NCBI GenBank assembly: GCA_958299035.1
Contig: CATQJL010000223.1
Location: 1,730,359-1,794,358, forward strand
Direction of reading: 5' to 3'
Length of the DNA: 64,000 nt
Source: Cylicocyclus nassatus
Taxonomy: Eukaryota; Nematoda; Chromadorea; Rhabditida; Strongylidae
Shown here: positions 44,057 to 54,039 of the stretch, in pieces
How the letters are laid out: each line of letters starts with the position of its first letter
Numbering within the stretch: position 1 is the first letter of the stretch
Made by a program: the position numbers and the translations under genes
Notes under the pieces: model-generated
Told to the model about the DNA's origin: nothing
Databases searched by the model: none
The model's input: the letters and a program-made list of their open reading frames with translations, nothing else

Positions 44057-45779
44057 CTATACAAACGCCTGATTGACTCGACGTCCACATGTGGCAAGCG
44101 CATTCCGGTAGCGAGCGTCCTCAAATTCAGTTTCTTTGTAGTGTACATGATCATTATATGGAAGCACATACCGATAATATTTGCTCATAACAGAAGATTT
44201 TTTGCGAGAATGTCGCAATCCAAGAAGGTGACCAATTTCATGAATCATCACCTAAATACGAAGTTGAGTGCCATATGTGAACAGACTGTTGCAAATTACG
44301 CAAAGTTGACTCTCAAGGAAGGATCTCAGTACATTAGATCTGATAGTACCTGGCAGCAAGGACAATATTTTCTCGGAAACAAGTACCTGCTTCCAGATGT
44401 CGATGAAGCCGGCGTATGCGCGTAAAAATGGCCGTAGAGTGGACAAAACCATTTTTCAAACGAAATAGTCGAAGCAAAAAACACTCAGGTCGAACAGTCA
44501 AATCTACTAGTCTATGATAAGAGTTCCGACTGTATGTAATTAGGAGTAGTTTATCTCAAAACCTGTCAAAAATGCGGTGACCACATAGAAGAGACAGGCC
44601 CTTTGTGCACAAGAATCAAAGAGTATCTTGACGGCCTTCAAAACCCAAAACGTCCACACCTTTGAGTGCACATCAAAGATTAAGTCATGAGAACCAGTAT
44701 TTTTTACTCAGTCACGATCTTGTCGCACTAATCCAGGTTGATAGCCCGCAAAACGTTGGAGGCTGAAGGCATTGCCAGGGCGAGTGTTTTCTTATCGAAT
44801 ACTGTGTGGATTTTGATACGGATCTTTTATAACCATATAAAGGGCATTGAACACTGACTATCATACTCACTCATAGCGCAGATGCAGCGCGGCACTGGTT
44901 ATTTAGTTTCTGTACCCCAATCTAGCAAGGCTGAGGTCAGGATTTCAACTCTGCCACTCCATCGCATAGCTAGACTAAATCTGTTGCCAAGCAAGGAGTT
45001 TGAGCGGGTAGATCTTAAAGTCTCGATGTTTCAGGAAGCCCTGAAGCGCGGACGGACCGCCGAAACATTGGCTTTGTATAGTAAATTCTTGCTACCGACC
45101 TTGGTTGACAGCTTAAAAACTGTACTACATCGAATACAATGCCAAGGTTCATCGACGATCGAGCACGACTTGCTTACACTTTTGGATTAATGGAATTTAT
45201 TAGAATAAAATATATTCACTAAGAATTCATGACAAACCACCCCGAATGATGTTGTGCTGATGCGGTTTCAGTATAAATCAGAACTTACGTAACGCAAATC
45301 GACACCGTGTGAACCATCGAATGACCAATCTTCATCAGCGTCCAGGTGAAGAATTCCGTGAGGAGGGTACCCGGAGTGCGCAACCATGTTTCCTTTTCCA
45401 TCAAAGGCCTAACAAACTGGTATAAAAACCCAAGAAACTAAATAATGGCCCTCTTCCTAACCTCTTCGTCTCCATGAAATTTTCTGGCAAAGAGAATATC
45501 TATGTCCAAACCAGGAGGTTTTGTAATTCCTTTGCTACTGCTGACGAGGTGGGAAACATCCTCGAAATCAAAATGTCCGTTCAACGCATCTCCCCATAAA
45601 GCAAAAGCTGTTGAGATAAGTGCTCTACAAAAGCTTAGTCAGTTGAAAACTATGGTTTTATAAATCTAGACCTCATCATCCGTTTGCTTTTTTCGTCGAG
45701 AAAAAGCCCGAAGGGATCTCTGAAGGCCCATGTGATCAATCGCTGCCGCCAGATCTTGCGTCTAAGCGTCTTTGATGCT
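44057..45779 (-). CDS. Matrix metalloproteinase (M10A, matrixin) catalytic domain, four exons
   Basis: Exons on the minus strand are 45779-45672, 45624-45462, 45408-45289 and 44251-44057; all three joins are in phase. Exon 1 encodes KIWRQRLITWAFRDPFG, the start of a matrixin catalytic domain. Exon 2 begins TAFALWGDALNG and ends DIDILFARKFHGDEE. Exon 3 encodes AFDGKGNMVAHSGYPPHG and ILHLDADEDWSF, the structural zinc and calcium loop, ending VDLRY. Exon 4 begins VMIHEIGHLLGLRHSRKKSS, with the catalytic zinc motif HExxHxxGxxH, and VMS, the Met-turn. It stops at 44057 after a C-terminal tail with one cysteine (ATCGRRVNQAFV). These enzymes are secreted zinc endopeptidases acting on extracellular matrix. 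The signal peptide and PRCG-type cysteine-switch propeptide are not seen; upstream exons may lie beyond 45780, where I found none. No hemopexin repeat follows. All zinc ligands are intact. Confidence 0.88.
44836..44871 (+). promoter_or_regulatory. Core promoter: TATAAAG and ACTCACT
   Basis: TATAAAG at 44836-44842 and ACTCACT at 44865-44871 start 29 bases apart, as at 43259. The ATG follows at 44882. Confidence 0.55.
44882..45190 (+). CDS. Small protein nested antisense in a metalloproteinase intron
   Basis: A 102-codon uninterrupted frame starts MQRGTGYLVSVPQSSKAEVR and ends EHDLLTLLD. The start is the first ATG after the TATA/ACTCACT pair. AATAAA lies 14 bases after the stop (45204-45209). 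The frame lies wholly within the 1037-base intron between exons 3 and 4 of the minus-strand metalloproteinase, on the opposite strand. The C-terminal half (KRGRTAETLALYSKFLLP, LVDSLKTVLHRIQ) looks helical and amphipathic. There is no signal peptide and one cysteine. No family was recognised. It could be a chance ORF, but promoter and poly(A) context argue for a real nested gene. Confidence 0.5.
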   Translation: MQRGTGYLVSVPQSSKAEVRISTLPLHRIARLNLLPSKEFERVDLKVSMFQEALKRGRTAETLALYSKFLLPTLVDSLKTVLHRIQCQGSSTIEHDLLTLLD

Positions 45780-46436
45780 CTGAAATTCGAATTGACTATA
45801 ATGTCTATTGTTAAAATGAAACAAATTCTTGATGGGAGATATAAACTGCTAGTCGCTGTACCCGGCTTTGTGCGGCTGTTCTAGGTTGATTCCAAAATTC
45901 TATCAATCATGGAATCTACATACATGACATTTGAAGTGGTATACCCAAAAGTCCTAATCCAAAAATTAACAGCGTTTGTTCATTGTCTAACTTCTGCACT
46001 TGGAAGCCCTTCGGAGGTTTCGCTTCGACAGTCAATTAAATGGGCAAATTTCTCTAACAGTGATTCAAATATAGCCCCACTCTTATGGAGTTGGGTGCAA
46101 TTTCACGTGTGCGAGATGGTCATCAAGAACTTACATGGAGACTTGTTAGCCAATTAGCTCTACCGTGTTCTTCTTGTTAAAACTAAGAATGAGCTTCCCT
46201 GCTATTCCTTAGATCAAATTGTGCAAGGAGTTTGATAGTGGTTGATAAGACTTCATTTTCATTGCAAAGTGCCAAAAATTGATATTAATGGAAGTTTTTA
46301 GCGAATCGCTTCATAAAGAGTCTAAAACCATCTAAGCGTCGAAAACATTGTCAAGATTTCAGCTCAATTGGTCCACGCGCGAAGGAGTCTATAAAAAACA
46401 TACGATCAAGATTTGCACAAATTTTGACTTACATAT
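45780..46436. other. Upstream of the metalloproteinase; no further exon identified
   Basis: The minus strand was searched for a cysteine-switch exon ending in phase with exon 1 and none was found. An AT|GTAAGT donor-like site at 46135 (minus) has no convincing exon before it. Confidence 0.35.
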
Positions 46437-47230
46437 CGATATATCATTAGATAGATTAAACCTAGCTTTACAGGATAGTGCTTGAAGTTTTGAAGCAGCT
46501 TTGATCCAAGCGAAGATTGAAGCCAAAAACCAAAAAGATCCAAGCGCCCCAAAAAACCAAGACGTTCAGAAAATCCTTCAAAATTCCTAACTTGCTCATG
46601 CATTGTCATTTCGTATAAGACATTTCTTATGCAGTTGCTGCATTTTTCTCTCAACTAGAAACCTGAGAAAACGAAGTTTTTTATGCTTTTTCCAAGTTAG
46701 TGCCGAGATGTTCTAGCACTAACAGTTGCATAGTACATGTTGTTAGCAGTAAATTTTACATTTTCAGCCTTCTAAAACAGCTAATTCACGAAAATTATCG
46801 AATCTAGCTCTCTTTATCCAAATTTTTCTTGCCTTTTTGCTTAAAATTCGATATTTCTCGTAAACCAGCTGCTGTAAAAAGCTGAAAATTCACACTCATG
46901 CTTTTAAGGTCCTATAGTATACAGTAATTGTCAGTGCTAGAACATCTCATCAATGTTTTAGAGAAAACATGAAAAACTTCGTTGTTTCAATTTCTAGCTG
47001 AGAAAAAATACAGCAACTGAGAAAAATGTCTTATACGAAATGACCATGCGTGGGCAAGTTAGAAATTTTGAAGGATTTTATGGGCGAAATTCCAATATTT
47101 TCTTGGTTTTTTGGGGCGCTTGGACCTTTTTGGTTTTTGGCTTCAGTCTACGCTTGGATCAAAGCTACTGCAAAACTCTAAGCACTATTTTGTAAGCTAG
47201 GCTTGCTCTATCTATTAGTATATCAAGACC
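46437..47230. mobile_element. Palindromic MITE, about 0.8 kb
   Basis: TATATCATTAGATAGATTAA and CCAAAAAGATCCAAGCGCCC on the left pair with GGGCGCTTGGACCTTTTTGG and a CTATCTATTAGTATATC stretch on the right. The centre is near 46833. A further mariner-like end (CATCAACCTAATA) lies just outside at 47296. Confidence 0.8.
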
Positions 47231-47299
47231 TATTTGGGATATAGGATTATTCCGGATTATTGCGGTCTGCACCTATTTTGGTGCAGGAATTATGCATCA

Positions 47300-47528
47300 A
47301 CCTAATAAATAATTTGAATAATTTTTAAAATTTTTCGAAAATTCAAATTAGCCTTGTAAAAAATTGACGCCACGCCCCCCTTTTTCAAAGTTTTAGGGGT
47401 TGGGGCCCTCAAGAATTTTGGGAAGCACGCCAAAAATTTCCGGAGCGCACGGCTAACGCCACGCTCCTTCATTTGAAAGACTTTCTGCCCCCCCCCCCCG
47501 ATCCGAAATCCTGGGACCGCCACTGATA
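47300..47528 (-). repeat. CAGTGGCGGTCCCAGG repeat with poly-C tract
   Basis: Reading the minus strand it starts AGTGGCGGTCCCAGGATTTC, then a run of 12 G, then GCGTGGCGTTAGCC and GGGGGGCGTGGCGTCA. Similar starts occur at 20440, 20946 and 51526. The minus-strand frame with VAVPGFRIGGGG is repeat translation. Confidence 0.6.
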
Positions 47529-47530
47529 TA

Positions 47531-48820
47531 TAAGATTGTCCCAAAAGTTCTGCCGTTTCGTCTCAAAAATTTGTAGCTTTGCCTTATTTAAACGGAATTG
47601 CTTCATTGTAAATATTAGGTTGGTCCGAAAGTTCTGTCCCATCATTTTCAAAAAAGCGTAACTTCTTTCCAACATGATGTTTCTGCAAGGGTCAAACCAC
47701 ATTAGAAAGAACAATTCATGTACTTTCTAAAACTCAGTTGGATGCTATTCATTAAGCTCTGAATGCAGAGATAAAATTGGGGAAAGGAATTCATTCCAAT
47801 TTCGGAATTTTCAAGCAAGCCCGTTAAAAAAATCCAAAAGTGTGCCTTAAAATCCAAAACAGCCAATATTCTAGGTTTTTTGATCCCCTCTTTCCAGCTG
47901 AGCAAATTTTGGGCTAATCGAGCTTTCTTGAAAGAAGTTATGATTTTCAAGAAAAAATGCTAAAAAATCAGTTTCTTAAGAAAATTGATTTTTTGACATT
48001 TTTTTCAAAAAATCATAACTTTCCGAAAAACAGCCCGATCAACGCGAACTTTGTTCAGCCAGAAAGAGGGGGTAAAATAGTCTAGGATAGTGGCTGTTTT
48101 GGATTTTATGGCACTGTTTCGGATTTTTTAACGGGCTTGCTTAAAAATTCCGAAATTGAAATGAATTTCTTTCCCCAATTTTATCTCTGCATTCAGAGCT
48201 TAATGAATAGCAGCCAACTCAGTTTTAGAAAGTACATGAATTGCTCTTTCTAATATGTTTGACACTTGCAGAAACATCATGTTGGAAAGAAGTTACGCTT
48301 TTTTGAAAATGATGGGACAGAACTTTCGGACCAACCTAATATATTTATAAGAATAGGTCTTTCGCTTTCGAATGCTGTCTTCTCAAACTTTTACTGCATA
48401 CTGACAGCGGAGATAAACATGGAAAAAGAAGACCATATAGGTTTTGATCATTTCAAGTTAGGTCGCCAAAAACCTGAGACACCGCGGAGAAATCTCAAAT
48501 CAACAGTATAAAAGTTTTTTGACCTCCTTTTTGCAACTGTAAAAGTTTGTGCTGTTTGGGCGTTTCTGTGAGAAGTTATAATTTTCATGTTTTCCACAGC
48601 AAACTCCAAAATCATTAATGTGCCGCTATCTTGGAAAATCATAACTTTTCACAGACACGTCCAAGCAGCACAAAATTTTTACAGTAAAAGTTTGAAAAGA
48701 CAGCATTCGAAAGCGAAAGACTTATCCTTACAAATACAATTACAATGAAGCAAATCCGTCTAGATAGGGCAAAGTCGCAAATTTTCAAAATGAGACGACA
48801 GAACTTTCGGGACAATCTAA
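47531..48820. mobile_element. Palindromic mariner-type MITE split by another MITE
   Basis: The outer ends TAAGATTGTCCCAAAAGTTC and GAACTTTCGGGACAATCTAA are inverted, and the interior (CTTTCGCTTTCGAATGCTGT at 48360 against ACAGCATTCGAAAGCGAAAG at 48701) continues the palindrome. The left arm is interrupted at a TA by the element at 47615-48339. Subtracting it leaves about 565 bp. Confidence 0.85.
47615..48339. mobile_element. Inner palindromic mariner-type MITE
   Basis: TTAGGTTGGTCCGAAAGTTC and GAACTTTCGGACCAACCTAA are exact inverted repeats flanked by TA. The whole 725 bp is nearly palindromic about 47977 (CATGATGTTTCTGCAAG against CTTGCAGAAACATCATG). There is no transposase. Confidence 0.9.
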
Positions 48821-48826
48821 TATACA

Positions 48827-51518
48827 GGGTGCCCCAAAAAATTTGCACATGTTTCATCGTTAGCAACTCTCCTGCTTTCATGTTTTTTACCGAATTTGAG
48901 GCGCCATTCTGTAAAACGAAGTTCGACTTAGATTTGCAGTGTGGGGCGAATGATCGATTGCTTTCCATTACTGTAAGACTACGGTAGGAAGAGGAGGATT
49001 TTGAACCATTCAAAGCTGTTTTTTGCCGGTTTTTGCCTAAGAAAGAAAACTAAACAAGCCAAAAACTCTTGTACTGGACCAGTCGAAGTCGTTGACAACT
49101 ATGAAATCTGCACTTAGGTATAGTGCTTCTTCCATAAATTTTTTCAGATTTAGAGTAACAACTGTTTTTCCAGTGTTCGTCAAAGATGTGAATACGCCAT
49201 CAAGAAAGCTCGAAAAGCTCACGAAAACTCATGTAGTGAAATCAGCACGCTTAAAAACCTTGCCACACAAATTCTCAGATTTTTTGAAATTATTTCGTCA
49301 AAAAGCCCATTCCACAGTGACGCTGTATGCTGAAAGTTCATACCGTGCTACAGCAATGAAGAGCGATTAGCGATTCGCTCCATACTTTAAATCTAAGTTG
49401 GACCTCGCTCTACAGAATGGCACTTCAAGCTTGGCAAAAGAGGTGGAAGAAAGAGAGTTATCAACGATCAAACAGTGTGCGTATTCTTTTGGGACACTGT
49501 ATAGTATACAGGATGCCCCAAAAGTAAGTACACACTTTTTAATCGTCAATATCTCTCTTCCCAATGGGTTTTTTTGCCAGTCAAGTACCATTCTGTAGGG
49601 GAGTCTTCAACTTAGATTTACAGTATCGATCTAATCACCGATCTCTTTTCGTTACTGTGGGACTACCATAAGAACTTTTAGCTTATGGAAAGGTTGTGAA
49701 ATATGCAATCTGACAAAATTTTTTTTCAAAAAATCTGAAAAATCGTGTACTAAGGTTTTCGCGCACGCTGATTTAAAAACACAACTTTTTACGGGTGTTT
49801 CCTGCTTTTCTGAAGTTGTAATCACATTTCCGACAAATATTATGAATTCGGTTATCATTGCTCACCTGGAATAACTTTAGAAAGAAGCATCAAAGTAAAG
49901 TGGAAATTTCATATTCAAAATCAGCGGCTTCCATTACCATAGTATAAGAGCTTTCGGCGTGTTTGGTTTTGTTTTGAGGCAGAATATGACCTCCAAAGGC
50001 CTACCTTGACGAAGTCCTACAGTATTCCTACAGGAATGAAGAGCGAACGACGGTAATTTGTTCGATACTGTAAATCTAAGTTGAAACCTCCTCTACAAAA
50101 TAGTACCTGAATGGCGGAAAAACACAATGGGAAGAGAGATATCAACGATTGAAAAGTGTGTACTTACTTTTGCATTCTCTATACAGGGTGTCCCAAAAAG
50201 ATGGGCCTACTGTTTGATTGTGAATAACTCTCTTGTAATGAATTGTTGTTTCGAGGAGCTTTAGGTACTATTTTGTAGAGCAAGGCTAGATTTACAGTAT
50301 GGAGCAAATTATCTATCGTCCTTCGTTACTGTGGGATTACGGTACGAGCTTCGACAAGAATTTTAGGCCATTGGAGGCTATATTCTGCCTCGGAACAAAA
50401 CCAAACAAGCCAAAAACTCCTACACTATGGTAATGGGAGCCGCTGATTTCGAATTTGAGATTCCCACCTTACTGTGGTGCTCTTTCCTAAGTTGCCGGTA
50501 AATCGTAATAACTCAATTCCCAGTATTTGTCAGAAATGTAATTACACCGTCAAAAAAAAAGCTGAAAACACTCAAAAAAGGTGTTAGGGTGATATCAACA
50601 TGCGCGAAAACCCTAGAACACGATTTTTCAGATTTCCTCAAAGACTTTGTTAGGTGGTATAATTAACAATAGTCCCATATGCTGGAAGTTCCTACCGTAA
50701 TCCTACAGTAATGAAGAGAGATCGACGATTTGCTCCATACTGTAGATCTAAGTTGAGCCTCGCTCTATAGAATGGTGCCTCAAGCTCGGCAAAAGACATG
50801 AAAACAAGGGAGTTATTAACCATCAATCACATTTTTTAGACACCCTTATATACAGGGTGTCCCAAAAAATGTGCCTACTGTTTGATTGTAAATAACCCTC
50901 TTGCGATGAAGTGATGCGAGAAGCTTTGGACACCATTTTGTAGAGCGAGATTTAACTTAGATACAGTATGGAGCGAATCATCTATTGCTTCTCATTACTG
51001 TAGAATTAGGGTACGAACTTCCAGCATATCCCATTGTGAAATATACCACCTAACAAAATTTTCTTCGAAAAATCTGAAAAATCGTGTACTAAGGTCTTCG
51101 CGCATGCTGATTTCACTTAACAACTTTTTACGAGTGTTTTCGGTTTTTTGACGGTGTAATTACATTTCTGACAAATGCTGGGAACTGAGTTATCACGATT
51201 TACCGGGGACAGCTTAGGACAGAAGCATCACAGTAAAATAGGAATTTCAAATTCGAAATCAGCAGCTCCCATTATCGTAGTATAGGAGTATTTGGTTTGT
51301 TTGGTTTTGCTCCGAGGCAGAATATAGCCTCCAATGGCCTAAAATCTTTGTCTAAGTTCGTATCGTAATCCTACAGTAACGGAGAGCGATAGATGATTCG
51401 CTTCATATTGTAAATCTAAGTTTAACCTCGCTTTACAAAACGATACCTAATGCTTCACGAAAGACTTTTTTACAAGAGAGTTATTTACAGTCAAACAGTG
51501 GTGGGACACCCTGTATAT
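48827..51518 (+). repeat. Head-to-tail array of four palindromic MITE units (about 670 bp each)
   Basis: Unit boundaries carrying TATACAGGGTGTCCCAAAA-type ends occur near 48828, 49507, 50184, 50855 and 51518, giving intervals of about 679, 677, 671 and 663 bp. Each unit is internally palindromic: CGTTAGCAACTCTC pairs with GAGAGTTATCAACG in unit 1, TACTGTTTGATTGT with ACAGTCAAACAGT in unit 4. Units share CTCCATACTGTA, TCTAAGTTG and TGTAGAGCGAG-type sequence. It is non-coding. Confidence 0.85.
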
Positions 51519-51525
51519 ATCAGTG

Positions 51526-52985
51526 GCTACCGAGGGCGGGGAGCAGGAAGGGGGCGACAGCCACGCCCCCTTTTTCTGAAATTTCGGGGTTCTGAGCTCA
51601 GGAAATTAGTATGTGATACAGGCTGCAGCGAGGTCTACCATTGCACAGAGTAATAGAAGTAGAAAAGTTTGTAGATCACTTATAATGAGAGAAAGAGTGA
51701 TAGAAATTCATTCAGCGTTTCCTACAGTACTTTTCTTACCATACGCTAAAAATGATCCAAAAATGTGATATTATCAGTGATAAACGATCAAATGCTTATA
51801 TCAGTGATAAGGGTAAATAAAAACTAATTTTTCGCGATAGTTTTCGATAATGAGAACTTCCTACCAGAAACTGCTATTCGCGATTTACGCTGTGATATAT
51901 AAGCTTTATCATAGAAAATAACAAAGTATCACCATGTCTACCGTGTCACCATGAATTACGGACATACCGTAAACCAAAACATTTGTCTCATCAAGTTGAA
52001 GCCGAATCTTCTTGCAGATCTCATATAAAGTTCTTCTAGAAGAAGTTACAGCTAAATCCCGCTTATCCCGCAAAACCCGTTCGCGAATCCCGACGATCCC
52101 GCAATCCCGACAATCCCGCAATTTTGGACAAATTCTACCGGCAACTGTATAATATACACTAGATCCTTCGAAGCGCTAACGGCAGGGTTTTCTGCGTCCC
52201 TCCTATCCTTAACCCCATGCATGAAGGAGGTTCCAGTTGCCGAGCAGTTCCAGAAAAAGGAATGCGAAAATATAATGGCACTCAGTGATGATGAGAAGAG
52301 AGGCCAGTAGCCATCATGTCAGGAGAGATTTGCTTGCACTATGGGTCCCGGGGCGGAGCGGGTATTCTTCAGCTTTGAGCTAGGCAGCTAAGAATTGGCA
52401 CAGGAGTTGATGTGTGCATGCTGGTTACAAAATTGAGATCATTGGATTTGAGAATTATAGACTACCTATTGACTACCTTTACCGATTTTGCTGTACTTGC
52501 TAAGTGTTGAAATAGCAACGTGCCATGGTAGCGGTTCAATTCACTTCAGCTATCGATCTATTCAGTTTTCCTATGGCTTGATTTCTAATTGCAAAAGGAA
52601 GTTATAGCCGGCTTTGCGTCTCATTCTTCGAAGGAGGTAGTAATTGTATTTTGATTTTTCAAAACGTTCCATTACCAAAAAATCTCAAAATTGCAGTAAC
52701 AAGGCAAGGAGTATGATTTTTATAAACCCTTATTTAATTTATTTGATTGATTTTATTGAAGTATGTAGCTTGAGCGCGCTCTATATAAAGCTATAATTTT
52801 CGAGCAAACAAAACAGTAGAAACAACGACACTAATCATTTTGTGGCGTTTCTTTCAGATCTTCACCTGTTAATCAACAAGAACTTGGCAGTTTATCAAAA
52901 AAAGCTATAGAACTCTCATCAGCTGCTAGCACTTCTTCTGATTATTTTGCAAGACGTTTCACCGGAAAAATGTTGTTTGTTGGTT
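51526..52985. other. No supported gene; CAGTGGC-type repeat at its start
   Basis: AGTGGCTACCGAGGGCGGGG followed by CCACGCCCCCTTTTTCTGAA resembles the repeat at 47300-47528. CCCGCAATCCCGACAATCCC at 52087 is a short direct repeat. A GAATTGGCACAGG phrase at 52393 echoes the 16.4-kb repeat. Confidence 0.4.
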
Positions 52986-53026
52986 CATTCCATGCATGGA
53001 TCGGTGATACAGTGATAAGATTGTTT
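52986..53026 (+). repeat. Left 41-bp inverted repeat around the BEL gag
   Basis: CATTCCATGCATGGATCGGT followed by GATACAGTGATAAGATTGTTT is matched in inverted orientation at 53726-53766 with a single mismatch. Confidence 0.9.
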
Positions 53027-53725
53027 GATATCTGGGCTTTGAGTTGTGATACGCGCTAACTAAAAAGGTGGGCGCTTTATCTCTTCTTCTGTACTGAGGA
53101 CATAGGGAATAGTGATGTTTTTTTCCCTTCGCAGACTCTGCAACCCTCTCTCGTGCAATCTTTGGCAAAGTGCCACTCTTTCCCACAGTTGAGGCATCTT
53201 TTATTTTGCTACGCGCGACGATCCGATACGCTTGCATACTTTGAGCAGTCTGCGGCTTTGTGTTCGTTTGAAGCGCAAAATATGCACGGTGCCACATCTT
53301 GATAAAGCGATCTTGGTTGGGACTTTGGCGCGTACTGTAATTATTGAAAATTTGTAATGAATTTCATTTACATGCAACATTCCGTTGATGCGTTCTTCTG
53401 TACAAATTTCCTCTTCTAATTCATCAAGTACTTCTTTCATTTTCCAGTCATTTTCATCTACTTTGTTATGAACACTTTTTTCTAGTACTCGGCGCTGTAA
53501 TCTGTTTGCAAATTTACCTAGTACTTTTTTAACTAAATACGATCCGTCTAGATTGACTTTTTTTGCTTGCAACTGTGTGACTACTGGAAGTATCTGTTCG
53601 AGAAGTTGTCTTTGCGCAGCTACTGACTGATTTCGTGCATTGATTTTTTCGAGTCGGGCTTGTAGGCGCGCGATAAGTTGTGAATCATCTCCATATTTTT
53701 TTCAATAGGTCGATGGCTGTTCTCA
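52990..53725 (-). pseudogene. BEL/Pao retrotransposon gag fragment with two CCHC knuckles
   Basis: On the minus strand the translation starts with a heptad-like stretch (IARLQARLEKINARNQSVAA), then VLEKSVHNKVDENDWKMKEV, typical of BEL/Pao gag (DUF1759-type) upstream of the zinc fingers. Two CX2CX4HX4C knuckles follow in another frame, CIFCASNEHKAADC and CLNCGKEWHFAKDC, with one in-frame stop (TAG near 53207) between them. A frameshift separates the gag core (to about 53300) from the knuckles. No protease, RT, integrase or LTR is adjacent. The fragment fills the space between two 41-bp inverted repeats. Confidence 0.8.
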
Positions 53726-53766
53726 AAACAATCTTATCACCGTATCACCGATCCATGCATGGAATG
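53726..53766 (-). repeat. Right 41-bp inverted repeat around the BEL gag
   Basis: AAACAATCTTATCACCGTAT followed by CACCGATCCATGCATGGAATG is the complement of 52986-53026 apart from one base. Confidence 0.9.
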
Positions 53767-54039
53767 TGTGATCGCGACGATAGTTTCTGCTCTTCTTGAT
53801 CACTTATAAGGGTTCGATTGAAACAAATCAGTTAGGACAAAATGAAGCCGTAATTATTTTGTCATGAAATTGGTAGGTATTCATGAACTTCCACTTAAAA
53901 TGAACAAAAAACATAAAACGAACTTCCTTAAAATGAACGCACGAGTACGGTTGCTTAACTATCCGCCTAACGTTTGAATAAAAAATTTTCCTTTTATAGA
54001 ATACGCCTGTTCATTTTTTTGTAAACGACAAGCGTAGTC

